Positions 7,206 to 14,888 of a stretch of 23,815 nucleotides of DNA are shown one piece after another. The notes below the pieces were generated by a model. It searched no databases and was not told the origin of the DNA. It saw nothing but the letters and a program-made list of their open reading frames with translations. How positions within the stretch are numbered: position 1 is the first letter of the stretch; each line of letters starts with the position of its first letter. A program made the translations under genes and the position numbers. Source of the stretch: CALNBC01 sp050945915 (GTDB taxonomy: Bacteria > Bacillota > Clostridia > Christensenellales > CALWSW01); assembly GCA_050945915.1 (NCBI GenBank), contig JBMNTV010000028.1, forward strand, positions 1 through 23,815. The letters are read 5' to 3'.

Positions 7206-7355
7206 GGGCACCTCCGAAATTGAATGAAACTTGGCGTTTTTTTGGAAAAACTCGGCAAAGCAAGCAGCAAACGGGTAGGATTTTCGCGCAGGGCAATGGC
7301 AGAAACGGAACCACGGCCGAAAACCGCCCCCCAACTGCCCACCTGTCGCTTTGCC
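7206..7355 (-). promoter_or_regulatory. Long 5' leader of dut, possibly structured
   Basis: The promoter at 7362-7370 places the transcript start near 7355, leaving a leader of about 150 nt. Its first eight bases (GGCAAAGC, 7355-7348) are perfectly complementary to GCTTTGCC (7261-7254), which would close an 86-nt G-rich domain. I do not recognise it as a known riboswitch class, and the pairing could be chance. Confidence 0.35.
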
Positions 7356-7361
7356 ATTCAC

Positions 7362-7370
7362 AGTATAGCA
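7362..7370 (-). promoter_or_regulatory. dut promoter, extended -10
   Basis: TGCTATACT on the minus strand (7370-7362) is an extended -10. No -35 is evident. It is back to back with the plus-strand promoter at 7377-7387, and the two share the inverted repeat tatagca (7364-7370) / tgctata (7379-7385). Confidence 0.65.
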
Positions 7371-7376
7371 GAACAG

Positions 7377-7387
7377 TATGCTATAAT
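7377..7387 (+). promoter_or_regulatory. Extended -10 promoter of the TIM-barrel gene
   Basis: TATGCTATAAT is a perfect TRTGnTATAAT extended -10, about 53 nt before the ATG at 7440. No consensus -35 is seen at 17 nt. It also overlaps a 13-bp palindrome, gctataatatagc (7380-7392). Confidence 0.8.
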
Positions 7388-7439
7388 ATAGCAAAATGCG
7401 GCAACCAAGACAAAAACAACGCCGTGTTTTGGAGTGGTC

Positions 7440-8249
7440 ATGGATATTGGGATCTCGACGGCTTCCTTTTATTCGCGGTTGCAGACCGAAGACGCCCTGA
7501 CTGCCATCAAGGGACTCGGAGCAGATGTGTGCGAGGTTTTCCTGGATTCGTATAGCGAGTACGAGCCGGAATTCGGCGCGTTGCTCGTGGAACGGGTGGA
7601 AGACCTTGGGCTGAAAGTCGTTTCCGTTCACGCCATGAGCCCGCAGTTCGAGCCCCAGCTTTTTTCGCTTTCCCTCCGCCAACGGCAGGACGCGCGAAAT
7701 CTTTTCAAGAAGGTCTTGAAGCAGGGCAGGCTGCTGGGGGCGAAGCGCCTCGTCTTTCACGGGCCGGCGCGGTTGCGCGGGGCGGTCCGAAACGCCCAGT
7801 ATCAGCGGATCGGGCCCATCGTTTCGGAGCTAGCGGAAATGGCGGGGTGTTATGGTCTTCGCCTGGCCTGGGAAAACGTGAGCTGGTGCCTTTTTTCCTA
7901 TCCTGAATTTGTTTCGGAGATCATGCAGCACATCACCTGCGAAAACCTCGGCTTTACGCTGGACATCAAGCAGGCCGTGCGCTCCGGCAGAGATCCCTTT
8001 GAATTCCTGCAAGCCATGGGCGGCATGCTCTGCCACGTCCACCTTTGCGATTACGACCTTTCCCAGCCGGATTACGGCCTTTGCCTTCCGGGGAAGGGAA
8101 CCTTCGACTTTGGGAAGCTGTTTGGGATGCTGAAGGACGCGGGCTACGAGGGCGCAGCGATGATCGAGCCGTACAGCGATTCTTATGGAAGTTTCGACGA
8201 ACTGGGCAAATCCCTATCGGCGATGCGCCAGCTTTGCAGGGAGGCCTGA
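7440..8249 (+). CDS. Xylose-isomerase-like TIM-barrel protein (sugar phosphate isomerase/epimerase family)
   Basis: The 269-residue single-domain TIM barrel belongs to the AP-endonuclease-2/xylose-isomerase-like fold, which covers sugar and inositol isomerases/epimerases. Likely metal-site residues sit at the ends of strands: E145 (WENVSW), D175 (TLDIKQ), H201 (HVHLCD) and E243 (MIEPYS), with H64 and H107 also conserved in style. The GKGTFDF segment before the last strands is typical of the family. The specific substrate is unknown and the neighbours do not reveal it. ATG 7440 has GGAG 5 nt upstream; a GTG two codons earlier is less likely. It has its own extended -10 promoter and is followed by about 270 bp before the export operon. 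Confidence 0.85.
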   Translation: MDIGISTASFYSRLQTEDALTAIKGLGADVCEVFLDSYSEYEPEFGALLVERVEDLGLKVVSVHAMSPQFEPQLFSLSLRQRQDARNLFKKVLKQGRLLGAKRLVFHGPARLRGAVRNAQYQRIGPIVSELAEMAGCYGLRLAWENVSWCLFSYPEFVSEIMQHITCENLGFTLDIKQAVRSGRDPFEFLQAMGGMLCHVHLCDYDLSQPDYGLCLPGKGTFDFGKLFGMLKDAGYEGAAMIEPYSDSYGSFDELGKSLSAMRQLCREA

Positions 8250-8312
8250 TGGCGACTATGCCCGCATGCGCCTTGCTTTCCTTCTGCGCCGGAGCAAAAG
8301 CCATTGCCGGGA

Positions 8313-8331
8313 CAGGCTTCAAACAAGCCTG
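8313..8331 (+). other. Hairpin downstream of the TIM-barrel gene
   Basis: A 7-bp perfect stem CAGGCTT/AAGCCTG with a 5-nt loop, 64 nt past the stop at 8249. There is no T-tract, so termination is uncertain. The rest of 8250-8520 shows no gene and no convincing promoter for the export operon. Confidence 0.3.
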
Positions 8332-8520
8332 ATCCTTGACCGCCAACCAAAAAGCGCGCCGACTGCGCCCCGCACTTCAAGTCCTTTCGGCTTTGAAAGC
8401 ATCCTACTGGGGCAAAAGGCGAAAGGCGGTTTGCCTGGTGCGCCCTCGCCGAAAAAGGCAGGTTCCGCAGCCAGGCGGTTTTCATGGCCGCTATTATTTC
8501 ACCATCACAAGGAGGTTCGG

Positions 8521-10179
8521 ATGCGTCAGTCCAAGACTGCAAGCCCGAAAAAAAGGAACAGAAAATGGCCCCTGGCGCTGGGAATCACGCTGGCCGTGAT
8601 CATCCTCGCTTTGGCTGCCATTCAAAGAAGAAGAACGCCTTTGGCAGCGGGCAGTATCCGCTCTGCTGTCGCGAAAACGGGGAATCTGTCCATCACCGTA
8701 GTGGGAACGGGCAATCTGGAATACGACGATGCCCAGGACATCAAAATCCCCACCGGCATCACCATCGACGAAGTGCTGGTGGAAAGCGGGGACGCTGTGA
8801 CCGCCGGCGACACGCTTGCCACGATTGACCCCCTTTCCCTGAAGCGAGAAATCGGATCCGTGCGCAGCCGCATCGACGCGCTGGACAGGAGCATCAACAG
8901 CGCCAAGGACCGCAAGGAAACCGAAACCGTCAAGTCCCATGTGAGCGGCCGGGTCAAGGGGATCTATGCGAAAAAGGGCGATGACGCCCTAAAGGTGTAT
9001 GACGAGCACGGCGCGCTGCTGCTGCTCTCTTTGGACGGCAAGATGGCGGTGGATTTCTCGACAACTGCCGCGCTGTCTGTGGGGGACAGGGTGAACGTAC
9101 TGCTGGAAAACGGCAGCGTGAAGGAAGGCACCGTGGAAAAAGCGTTGGGCGGGAACTGCACCATCACCCTGACGGACAACGGCCCCAGACTGGACGAACC
9201 GGTGACGATACACAGCAAAAACGGCGATGTTTTGGGCACCGGCAGGCTGTACGTCCATCAGCCCATCCGAATCGTCGCGACGGATGGCAGGGTCAGGACC
9301 GTCCATGTGTCCGAAAACGAAAAAATCAGCGCAGGCAAAACCCTCGTCACCCTTCAGGACCTCTCCATTTCGCTGGAGTACCAGCAGCTCCTCGCCGACC
9401 GCGCCGAGCTGATGGAGAAACTGGATCATCTGTTGAATTTGTCCAGGTCCAACGCCCTGATCGCGGACTTTGGCGGCGTGATCCAAAGCGTGAACATCGA
9501 GGAAGGGCAATCGACGGGCGAAACCACCACCGCTTCCGGCGGCAACACGCCCGGCAGCTTCGCCTCCGCTACAACCGGCGGGTCTTTGGCCGCTCCGGCA
9601 TCAACGCAAACCGCTGCCGGCGGTTCGGAGGAACACATGGTCACCGCCTTGACGGCAGCCCCCGCTGAAAGCGTGCTGCTGAGCGTCCAGGTGGACGAGC
9701 TGGACATCCTGTCCATTCAAGTCGGCATGGAAGCGGAAATCACCTTCGATGCGATCCCCGACCGCGTTTTTGGCGGAACGATTATTCAAATCGCCGATGC
9801 CGCCACCACCACCGGCGGCGTGGCAAAGTTCTTCGTCAAAGTGCGCGTCCAAAAAGACGACGCCATGCGCATCGGCATGAACGCCACGGCGACCATATTG
9901 GTGGAAGAAAAGCAAAACATCCTGCTTTTGCCCATCGTCGCGCTGCAGGAAAGCGGCGGCCGCGTGTATGTTTACACCCAGAAAAACGCCGACGGCGAGC
10001 TTTTGGGCGAGGTGGACGTGGTCACCGGCAGCTCGGACGGCGAACACGTGGAAATCCTTGACGGTCTGGCAGAAGGCAGCGAGGTCTATTACAGGGCGGC
10101 ATCCGGCGAAATCTTGATGAACTTCGGGCCGGGGCGCACCTTCCGGAGCGGCAGCCCATTTGGCACAAGGCAGGAGTAG
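8521..10179 (+). CDS. Membrane-fusion (HlyD/MacA/YknX-like) efflux adaptor
   Basis: Extracytoplasmic adaptor of a MacB/YknYZ-type ABC exporter. The 552 residues begin with a basic stretch and one membrane anchor (about 16-35). A first lipoyl-like half follows (IPTGITIDEVLVESGDAVTAGD, about 75-97), then a short coiled segment to about 137. Residues 140-285 form an unusual beta-rich insertion. A second short helix (about 292-313) and the second lipoyl half (GGVIQSVNIEEGQS) come next, then a Gly/Ser/Thr/Ala-rich linker (about 335-375) and the beta-barrel and membrane-proximal domains. It is longer than the usual 380-450 residues because of the insertion and linker. ATG 8521 follows AAGGAGG by 5 nt; a longer in-frame extension upstream lacks any family similarity. 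It is the first gene of a tight operon with the ATPase (4-bp gap) and permease. Confidence 0.9.
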   Translation: MRQSKTASPKKRNRKWPLALGITLAVIILALAAIQRRRTPLAAGSIRSAVAKTGNLSITVVGTGNLEYDDAQDIKIPTGITIDEVLVESGDAVTAGDTLATIDPLSLKREIGSVRSRIDALDRSINSAKDRKETETVKSHVSGRVKGIYAKKGDDALKVYDEHGALLLLSLDGKMAVDFSTTAALSVGDRVNVLLENGSVKEGTVEKALGGNCTITLTDNGPRLDEPVTIHSKNGDVLGTGRLYVHQPIRIVATDGRVRTVHVSENEKISAGKTLVTLQDLSISLEYQQLLADRAELMEKLDHLLNLSRSNALIADFGGVIQSVNIEEGQSTGETTTASGGNTPGSFASATTGGSLAAPASTQTAAGGSEEHMVTALTAAPAESVLLSVQVDELDILSIQVGMEAEITFDAIPDRVFGGTIIQIADAATTTGGVAKFFVKVRVQKDDAMRIGMNATATILVEEKQNILLLPIVALQESGGRVYVYTQKNADGELLGEVDVVTGSSDGEHVEILDGLAEGSEVYYRAASGEILMNFGPGRTFRSGSPFGTRQE

Positions 10180-10183
10180 CGCG

Positions 10184-10855
10184 ATGATACGACTGCATGA
10201 AGTCTCAAAAATCTATCACGTCGGCGGGCAGGAGGTCCGCGCCCTGGACCGAGCGTCCCTTTCCATCGAGGACGGGGAGTTCGTCAGCATCATCGGCCCT
10301 TCGGGAAGCGGAAAATCCACGCTGATGAACATCATCGGGTGCCTGGACGTGGCGGACAGCGGCGAATACATCCTGGACGGCCAGTCCATCGACCAGTATT
10401 CCGAAACCGAGCTGGCCCGCATCCGCAACCGGAAGATCGGATTTGTCTTTCAGGGGTTCAACCTGCTTCCCAAGCTGACGGCAGAGGCAAACGTCGAACT
10501 CCCTTTGATCTATCAGCGCGTCGGGGTTGCCGAACGCAAGCGACGGGTGGCGGAAGCGCTGGAGCGGGTGGAGCTGTATGACCGCAGAAAGCACAAGCCT
10601 GCGGAACTCTCCGGCGGGCAGCAGCAGCGCGTCGCCATCGCCCGGGCGCTGGTCACAAAACCCACCCTTTTGCTGGCGGACGAGCCCACCGGCAATCTGG
10701 ATTCCAAAACAGGGGACGAAATCCTGCGCCTGTTCCTGGAATTGCACAAAAGCGGGAACACCATCGTGCTGATCACCCACGACAGCAAAGTGGCCAGTCA
10801 GGCGCAGCGCCGGATCCGCATCCTGGACGGCCGGGTCCAAGAGGAGGAAGCTTGA
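10184..10855 (+). CDS. ABC transporter ATPase, MacB/LolD/YknY type
   Basis: Cytoplasmic nucleotide-binding subunit that powers the adjacent FtsX-type permease. In its 223 residues it has Walker A GPSGSGKST (38-46), the Q-loop Q90, the signature LSGGQ (142-146), Walker B LLLADE (162-167) with catalytic E167, and the switch H199. The sequence following Walker B, PTGNLDSKTG, is typical of the MacB/LolD/FtsE class rather than importers. ATG 10184 has AGGAG 7 nt upstream, overlapping the stop of the adaptor gene. Its stop overlaps the TTG start of the permease gene. Confidence 0.96.
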   Translation: MIRLHEVSKIYHVGGQEVRALDRASLSIEDGEFVSIIGPSGSGKSTLMNIIGCLDVADSGEYILDGQSIDQYSETELARIRNRKIGFVFQGFNLLPKLTAEANVELPLIYQRVGVAERKRRVAEALERVELYDRRKHKPAELSGGQQQRVAIARALVTKPTLLLADEPTGNLDSKTGDEILRLFLELHKSGNTIVLITHDSKVASQAQRRIRILDGRVQEEEA

Positions 10856-12033
10856 TACTGCAATCCGTGAAAATGGCTCTTGAGGCCATCGCTTCCAATA
10901 AAATACGCTCGTTTTTGACGATGCTGGGCATCATCATCGGGGTCATCGCCCTGGTGGTGCTGGTTTCGCTGGTCAGCAGCGCCACCACCTCCATCACCGA
11001 TCAGGTTTCCAGCCTGGGCACCAACCTGCTCTATGTGACCATCTTAGACGACAAGGGCAATCCCTTGCGCCTTCAGGATCTTTCAGAGATCGCCAAAAAC
11101 GAGGAGATCGCCGCGGTGGCGCCCATGGGGCAGTTCGGCGCAACGGCGAAAAACGGCTATACGGACAAGCCCTGCACCGTTTACGGCACCACGCCGGAGT
11201 ACGGCGAAATCCGGGGGCTGAAGGTGGAATACGGCCGTTTTCTGCGCAGGACGGACGTCACCAACAGCAGCTACATCGCCGTGCTCAGCCATGACGCCGC
11301 GATGGACCTGTTCGGAAAGAAGGACATCGTCGGGGAAAGCGTCTCCCTGAACGGCCGCCGCTTCCTAGTGGTGGGCGTCCTCGAGGAGGACAATACCATG
11401 ATGAGCATGATGGGCAACAGGGTTTCGGCCTATGTTCCTTATACCGTCGCGATGCGGATGTCCGATTCGATCTCCGGCATCACCACCTTTTACGCCTCCT
11501 CCGCCCATCCCAACAGCATGGTGGAAGCCGAAGAAGCGCTGACCGCCCTGATGATGAGCCGCTTCAAGCAGGACGAGGACGCCTTCACCGTCTTCAACCA
11601 GTCCGCCATCATGGACGCGCTGGACAATATCACCGCGATGCTCTCCTGTCTCCTGGGGGGAATCGCCGCCATCTCCCTGCTGGTGGGGGGAATCGGCATC
11701 ATGAACATCATGCTGGTTTCCGTCACCGAGCGCACCAGGGAGATCGGCATCCGCAAGGCCATCGGGGCGAGCCGGGGCAGCATCATGATGCAGTTCCTCA
11801 TCGAGGCGCTGGTGGTCAGCCTGATGGGTTGCGGGATCGGCATCGTCGCTTCCTGGTTTTTGATCCAGATTGCCACGCTGCTGGCGGACGGCGTGCTCAC
11901 CTTTGCCCTGTCCCCCGGCGTCGTCGGCATCGCCGTGGCCTTCGCCACCGCCATCGGCCTGCTCTTTGGGCTGTACCCCGCCAACAAGGCGGCGAAAAAA
12001 CACCCCATCGAGGCCTTGCGGTACGAGGGGTAA
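10852..12033 (+). CDS. ABC transporter permease, MacB/FtsX type
   Basis: Permease of 393 residues: one N-terminal membrane helix (about 21-43, after the SNKIRSFLTMLGIIIG motif), a large extracytoplasmic MacB-PCD domain (about 45-255), then three C-terminal helices (about 264-290, 314-340 and 352-374). The coupling segment ERTREIGIRKAIGA and the terminal PIEALRYEG are hallmarks of the family. Such proteins work by mechanotransmission, expelling peptides, lipids or antibiotics taken up from outside the membrane; the substrate here is unknown. The start is TTG at 10852, overlapping the ATPase stop (TTGA) with GGAGG about 5 nt before it; the first ATG is 7 codons later and has no good ribosome site. 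The operon ends at the bidirectional terminator near 12094. Confidence 0.93.
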   Translation: MILQSVKMALEAIASNKIRSFLTMLGIIIGVIALVVLVSLVSSATTSITDQVSSLGTNLLYVTILDDKGNPLRLQDLSEIAKNEEIAAVAPMGQFGATAKNGYTDKPCTVYGTTPEYGEIRGLKVEYGRFLRRTDVTNSSYIAVLSHDAAMDLFGKKDIVGESVSLNGRRFLVVGVLEEDNTMMSMMGNRVSAYVPYTVAMRMSDSISGITTFYASSAHPNSMVEAEEALTALMMSRFKQDEDAFTVFNQSAIMDALDNITAMLSCLLGGIAAISLLVGGIGIMNIMLVSVTERTREIGIRKAIGASRGSIMMQFLIEALVVSLMGCGIGIVASWFLIQIATLLADGVLTFALSPGVVGIAVAFATAIGLLFGLYPANKAAKKHPIEALRYEG

Positions 12034-12087
12034 TTGGCTTTGGGCTTATGGAAGGGCGTTTGCCACGTTTTAACGAGCCGCCAAACA

Positions 12088-12130
12088 AAAAAGACCCGCT
12101 GCGATTAGCTTTCGCAGCGGGTTTTGCTTT
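12088..12130. terminator. Bidirectional intrinsic terminator
   Basis: An 11-bp perfect stem (12094-12104 with 12112-12122, 7-nt loop) is followed on the plus strand by TTTGCTTTT and on the minus strand by CTTTTTTGTTT. It serves both the export operon (plus) and the convergent MerR-type gene (minus). Confidence 0.92.
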
Positions 12131-12134
12131 TAAG

Positions 12135-12944
12135 CTATGCCGGGTTCACCCGCACCCAAATCAGGAGGTAATAAACCGGTTCCTCCCTCATATTTTCGAT
12201 GAAAAGCAGCCTTCCCCCGGTGCAGCTTGCGAAGACATAGCCGCGCTCTTTGGCGTAATCCAGCAGCGGCGCGATGTCCTTCGGGGTGAGGGAAAGGATG
12301 TCTCTCGTCCGGATGCAGGTTCGGATAAAATGCCCGCCGGGCTGATAAAAGGACTTGCCATCAAGGGGCAGGTCGAACTTTTCGACGTAATGGATCAACG
12401 CGCCGCAGCCGATATGCACGTCGTACATCTCGTCATTGCGCTTTTGGTTCAGTTCCTCAAGCGGTATGGTTGCCGAAACATAGGTGAAGGGAAAGTGATC
12501 CACCCATGCCGGCAACCGGCATTCCGTGATAAAGCCCGAAGAACGGCTGGCCGCGGCCACCGCCCAGGTGGGCGGGCCGTCAAACTCCTCCACCCCGTTT
12601 AGGATCCTCATCCCGCAGCTGGCATACACCCTCGTCTCCTGCATGCGGACAAGTTCCAGTTTGATCCGTTCCAGGTTGCGGTACAGCGCAGCTTCCCGTT
12701 CTTCCAGCAGACGGTTGTACTCGGCGATATTCCCCGCAGCATACGATTCCCGGATGAACTCGAGGGGCATGTCGTAAGCGCGCATCTCTCTCGTCAAAAG
12801 GGCGGTCAGAGCGTCATCCACCGTGTAGTCATAATAGCCGTTTTCCCTCATTTTGGGGCGCAACAGGCCAATTTCCCGGTAATGGCGGATGGTTTCCGGC
12901 GTGATGCCGAGGCTGGCCGCAAACTTCTTTGTTGTGACTTTCAC
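12135..12944 (-). CDS. MerR-family transcriptional regulator with a GyrI-like effector domain
   Basis: The 269-residue protein has an N-terminal winged helix-turn-helix (ITPETIRHYREIGLLRP, about 14-30, then ENGYYDYTVDDALTALLTREMRAYDMP), a dimerising helix (about 72-105), and a C-terminal domain of about 155 residues resembling the GyrI/BmrR-like small-molecule-binding fold. No metal-binding cysteine pattern of mercury or copper sensors is seen, so an organic effector is inferred. The start is GTG 12944 with AGAGGTG about 5 nt upstream. It is divergent from the flavin lipoprotein gene, with a MerR-like operator between them, so it probably controls that gene and itself. It shares a bidirectional terminator with the export operon; control of that operon is possible but not shown. 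Confidence 0.88.
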   Translation of the reverse strand: MKVTTKKFAASLGITPETIRHYREIGLLRPKMRENGYYDYTVDDALTALLTREMRAYDMPLEFIRESYAAGNIAEYNRLLEEREAALYRNLERIKLELVRMQETRVYASCGMRILNGVEEFDGPPTWAVAAASRSSGFITECRLPAWVDHFPFTYVSATIPLEELNQKRNDEMYDVHIGCGALIHYVEKFDLPLDGKSFYQPGGHFIRTCIRTRDILSLTPKDIAPLLDYAKERGYVFASCTGGRLLFIENMREEPVYYLLIWVRVNPA

Positions 12945-12969
12945 AAAAACACCTCTTCTGTTCTTGACC

Positions 12970-12986
12970 CTGTGGTTACCCCATAG
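12970..12986. promoter_or_regulatory. MerR-like operator dyad
   Basis: CTGTGG-TTACC-CCATAG: 6-bp arms matching at 5 of 6 positions, between the -35 and -10 of the plus-strand promoter. Position and form (GACCCT...GTTAC...ATAG) resemble operators of Bacillota MerR regulators. It also lies just downstream of the -10 of the regulator's own promoter. Confidence 0.6.
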
Positions 12987-12993
12987 TATAGCA
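12985..12993 (-). promoter_or_regulatory. Promoter of the MerR-type gene, extended -10
   Basis: TGCTATACT on the minus strand (12993-12985), about 40 nt before the GTG start at 12944. No good -35 is present. It overlaps the divergent promoter, so one bound regulator could affect both directions. Confidence 0.6.
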
Positions 12994-13050
12994 TTTAATT
13001 AACAGGGCCGCATCCCGTTTTGCGGCCGTGGAAGGAAGGAGGAAAAAGCA

Positions 13051-14832
13051 ATGAAAAAAAGAAATGTATTGTCCCTCGTCGCCATGCTGCTGTGCGTGTT
13101 GCTGGCGATGACGGCCTGCGCGGGAGAGGCTCCCCAGTCCCCGTCGGACGAGCCCGCCCCCACGCAAAAGGCAGAAACTCCCGTCAACGGCGATCAGCAG
13201 GCGAAGACTGGCATGACCCCTGGGGATTACTACGGCGTTGGCAACGGCAGAAACGGCGCCATTGTGGTCAAGGTCACCGTTGGCGAAAGCAGCATCGACG
13301 CCATCGAAGTGATCAGCGAAAACGAAACCTATAACACCGGGTCGGTGCCGGTAGCCCTGTATCCCGGTCTGATCGTCGAGAACCAGTCGCCGAACGTGGA
13401 CATGGTCAGCGGCGCCACCATCACCAGCGCCGCGCTCTTGACAGCCGTCAGGGACGCCATCACCAGGGCCGGCGGCGATCCCGCCCAGTTTGGCGCACCG
13501 GTTTCCCCCATCGAGGTTCCCCACGCGGATACCGAAGCGGAAGTCGTCGTCATCGGCGCGGGCGGCGCGGGCATGACCGCTGCCATCCACGCCGCATATG
13601 CGGGCAAAAAGGTCATTCTTCTGGAGAAGCTGGGCATCGTCGGCGGCACTTCCAACTACTCCATCGAAGGCTTTGGCGCAGTGGGCGACAAGACCCACAA
13701 CGCCCTGGGCAGCGATATCACCGCGGAAGCCCTGGCCGGCACCCTGATCAACGGCAATCCCAACGGGACTCCCGAAGCCCTCACCGTGCTGGCGAACAAC
13801 AACGGCGCCGCCGCGGACTGGCTGCGCAGCATCGGCGCACCCATGACCGTAGCCGCCGGGCAGACCAGCGTCACCACCTCCCGCGAGGTGGGCGAGCTGG
13901 GCAACACCATCATCTCCGCCCTGAAGGCCGAATGCCTCAAGGCTGGCGTGGACCTCCGCATCAACAGCAAGGCGACGGAGCTGGTCATGCAGGACGGCGC
14001 AGTCGCAGGCGTGAAGGTTTCCACTGCCCATGGCGATTACACGATCTCTGCCAAGGCGGTCGTCATCGCCACCGGCGGATTCGGCGCCAACAACGAGCTG
14101 GTTTCCCAGCATTATCCCGCCCTCAAGGGATATAACTTCTCCTGCACTGCCGGCGCCACGGGGGACGGACACCTGATGGCCCAGGCGGTGGGCGCAGAGC
14201 TGAAGAACATGGATTACATCCGCGTCAACTTCACCTATACCACCGCGGACAACGGCTACTACTACTACATGGGCAGCCTGTTCAACACCGGAGCAGTCTT
14301 TGTGAACGACAATGGTCAGCGCTTTGTCAACGACCAGGGGGCCTACGGCGTGGGACTCAAGGTTGTGGAACAGGGCGGCAGCGGCTGGGCGATCTTTGAC
14401 AACTCCCTGATCGAGGGCGTTGCGGACGTGCGCAACTACGGCGAGCTCGGCCTGTATGTCAAGGCGGACAGTATCGAGGAGCTTGCGGACAAGATCGGCG
14501 TCAACAAGGCCAACCTCGTGCAGACCATCGAGAATTACAAAGGCTATGTCGCAAACGGCAAGGACGAGGAGTTCGGCCGCGCCATGCTGAACATGGCCTT
14601 TGACGAAGGCCCCTTCTATGCCTGCCGCATGACCTGCAGGGTTCAGGGAACCTTCGGCGGCATCAACACCGACGTGGACACCCAGGTCCTCACCGCTGAT
14701 GGCACCGTCATTCCCGGCCTGTTCGCCGCCGGCGAATGCGCCAACGACGGCACCTGGGGCGCAAACCCCGCCGCCGTCAACATCGTGTTCGGCCGCATCG
14801 CGGGCGAAAAAGCCGCGGCGTATGCCGACTGA
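13051..14832 (+). CDS. Secreted flavin lipoprotein reductase (FMN-binding plus fumarate-reductase-like FAD domain)
   Basis: Extracytoplasmic flavoprotein of 593 residues. A lipoprotein signal (basic N-terminus, hydrophobic core, AMTAC) gives lipidated C23, followed by a Pro/Glu/Ala linker. Residues about 55-140 are an FMN-binding domain with DMVSGAT, where T123 would carry FMN attached by an ApbE-type transferase. Residues about 163-590 are a flavocytochrome-c/fumarate-reductase-like FAD domain with VVVIGAGGAG, VVIATGGFG and a C-terminal LFAAGE. This is the layout of flavinylated extracellular reductases used in anaerobic electron transfer. The catalytic motifs differ: RVQGTFGG (530-537) stands where fumarate reductases have HHTMGG, and GANP (570-573) where they have GANR, so fumarate is an unlikely substrate. 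AGGAGG lies 8 nt before ATG 13051. No apbE or electron-donor gene is in the window. Confidence 0.92.
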   Translation: MKKRNVLSLVAMLLCVLLAMTACAGEAPQSPSDEPAPTQKAETPVNGDQQAKTGMTPGDYYGVGNGRNGAIVVKVTVGESSIDAIEVISENETYNTGSVPVALYPGLIVENQSPNVDMVSGATITSAALLTAVRDAITRAGGDPAQFGAPVSPIEVPHADTEAEVVVIGAGGAGMTAAIHAAYAGKKVILLEKLGIVGGTSNYSIEGFGAVGDKTHNALGSDITAEALAGTLINGNPNGTPEALTVLANNNGAAADWLRSIGAPMTVAAGQTSVTTSREVGELGNTIISALKAECLKAGVDLRINSKATELVMQDGAVAGVKVSTAHGDYTISAKAVVIATGGFGANNELVSQHYPALKGYNFSCTAGATGDGHLMAQAVGAELKNMDYIRVNFTYTTADNGYYYYMGSLFNTGAVFVNDNGQRFVNDQGAYGVGLKVVEQGGSGWAIFDNSLIEGVADVRNYGELGLYVKADSIEELADKIGVNKANLVQTIENYKGYVANGKDEEFGRAMLNMAFDEGPFYACRMTCRVQGTFGGINTDVDTQVLTADGTVIPGLFAAGECANDGTWGANPAAVNIVFGRIAGEKAAAYAD

Positions 14833-14856
14833 TCTGTAACCCTTCCAAAATCGGAG

Positions 14857-14888
14857 CCCGCCGGAGCCATACGCTTCGGCGGGTTTTT
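14857..14888 (+). terminator. Intrinsic terminator of the flavin lipoprotein gene
   Basis: A CCCGCCG/CGGCGGG stem (14857-14863 with 14877-14883) followed by TTTTT (14884-14888), 24 nt past the stop. Confidence 0.88.

Larger units (their letters stand above)
12964..12994 (+). promoter_or_regulatory. Promoter of the flavin lipoprotein gene
   Basis: TTGACC (12964-12969) is followed by TATAGC at 17 nt spacing (12987-12992) or TAGCAT at 19 nt (12989-12994). The 19-nt option would be the stretched spacing typical of MerR-activated promoters. The dyad at 12970-12986 lies wholly in the spacer. Confidence 0.65.

Noticed and set aside
6986..7357. Minus-strand frame starting in the dut leader and overlapping dut out of frame
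   Set aside because: The start sits at the predicted transcript 5' end with no ribosome site, and most of it is an out-of-frame reading of dut.
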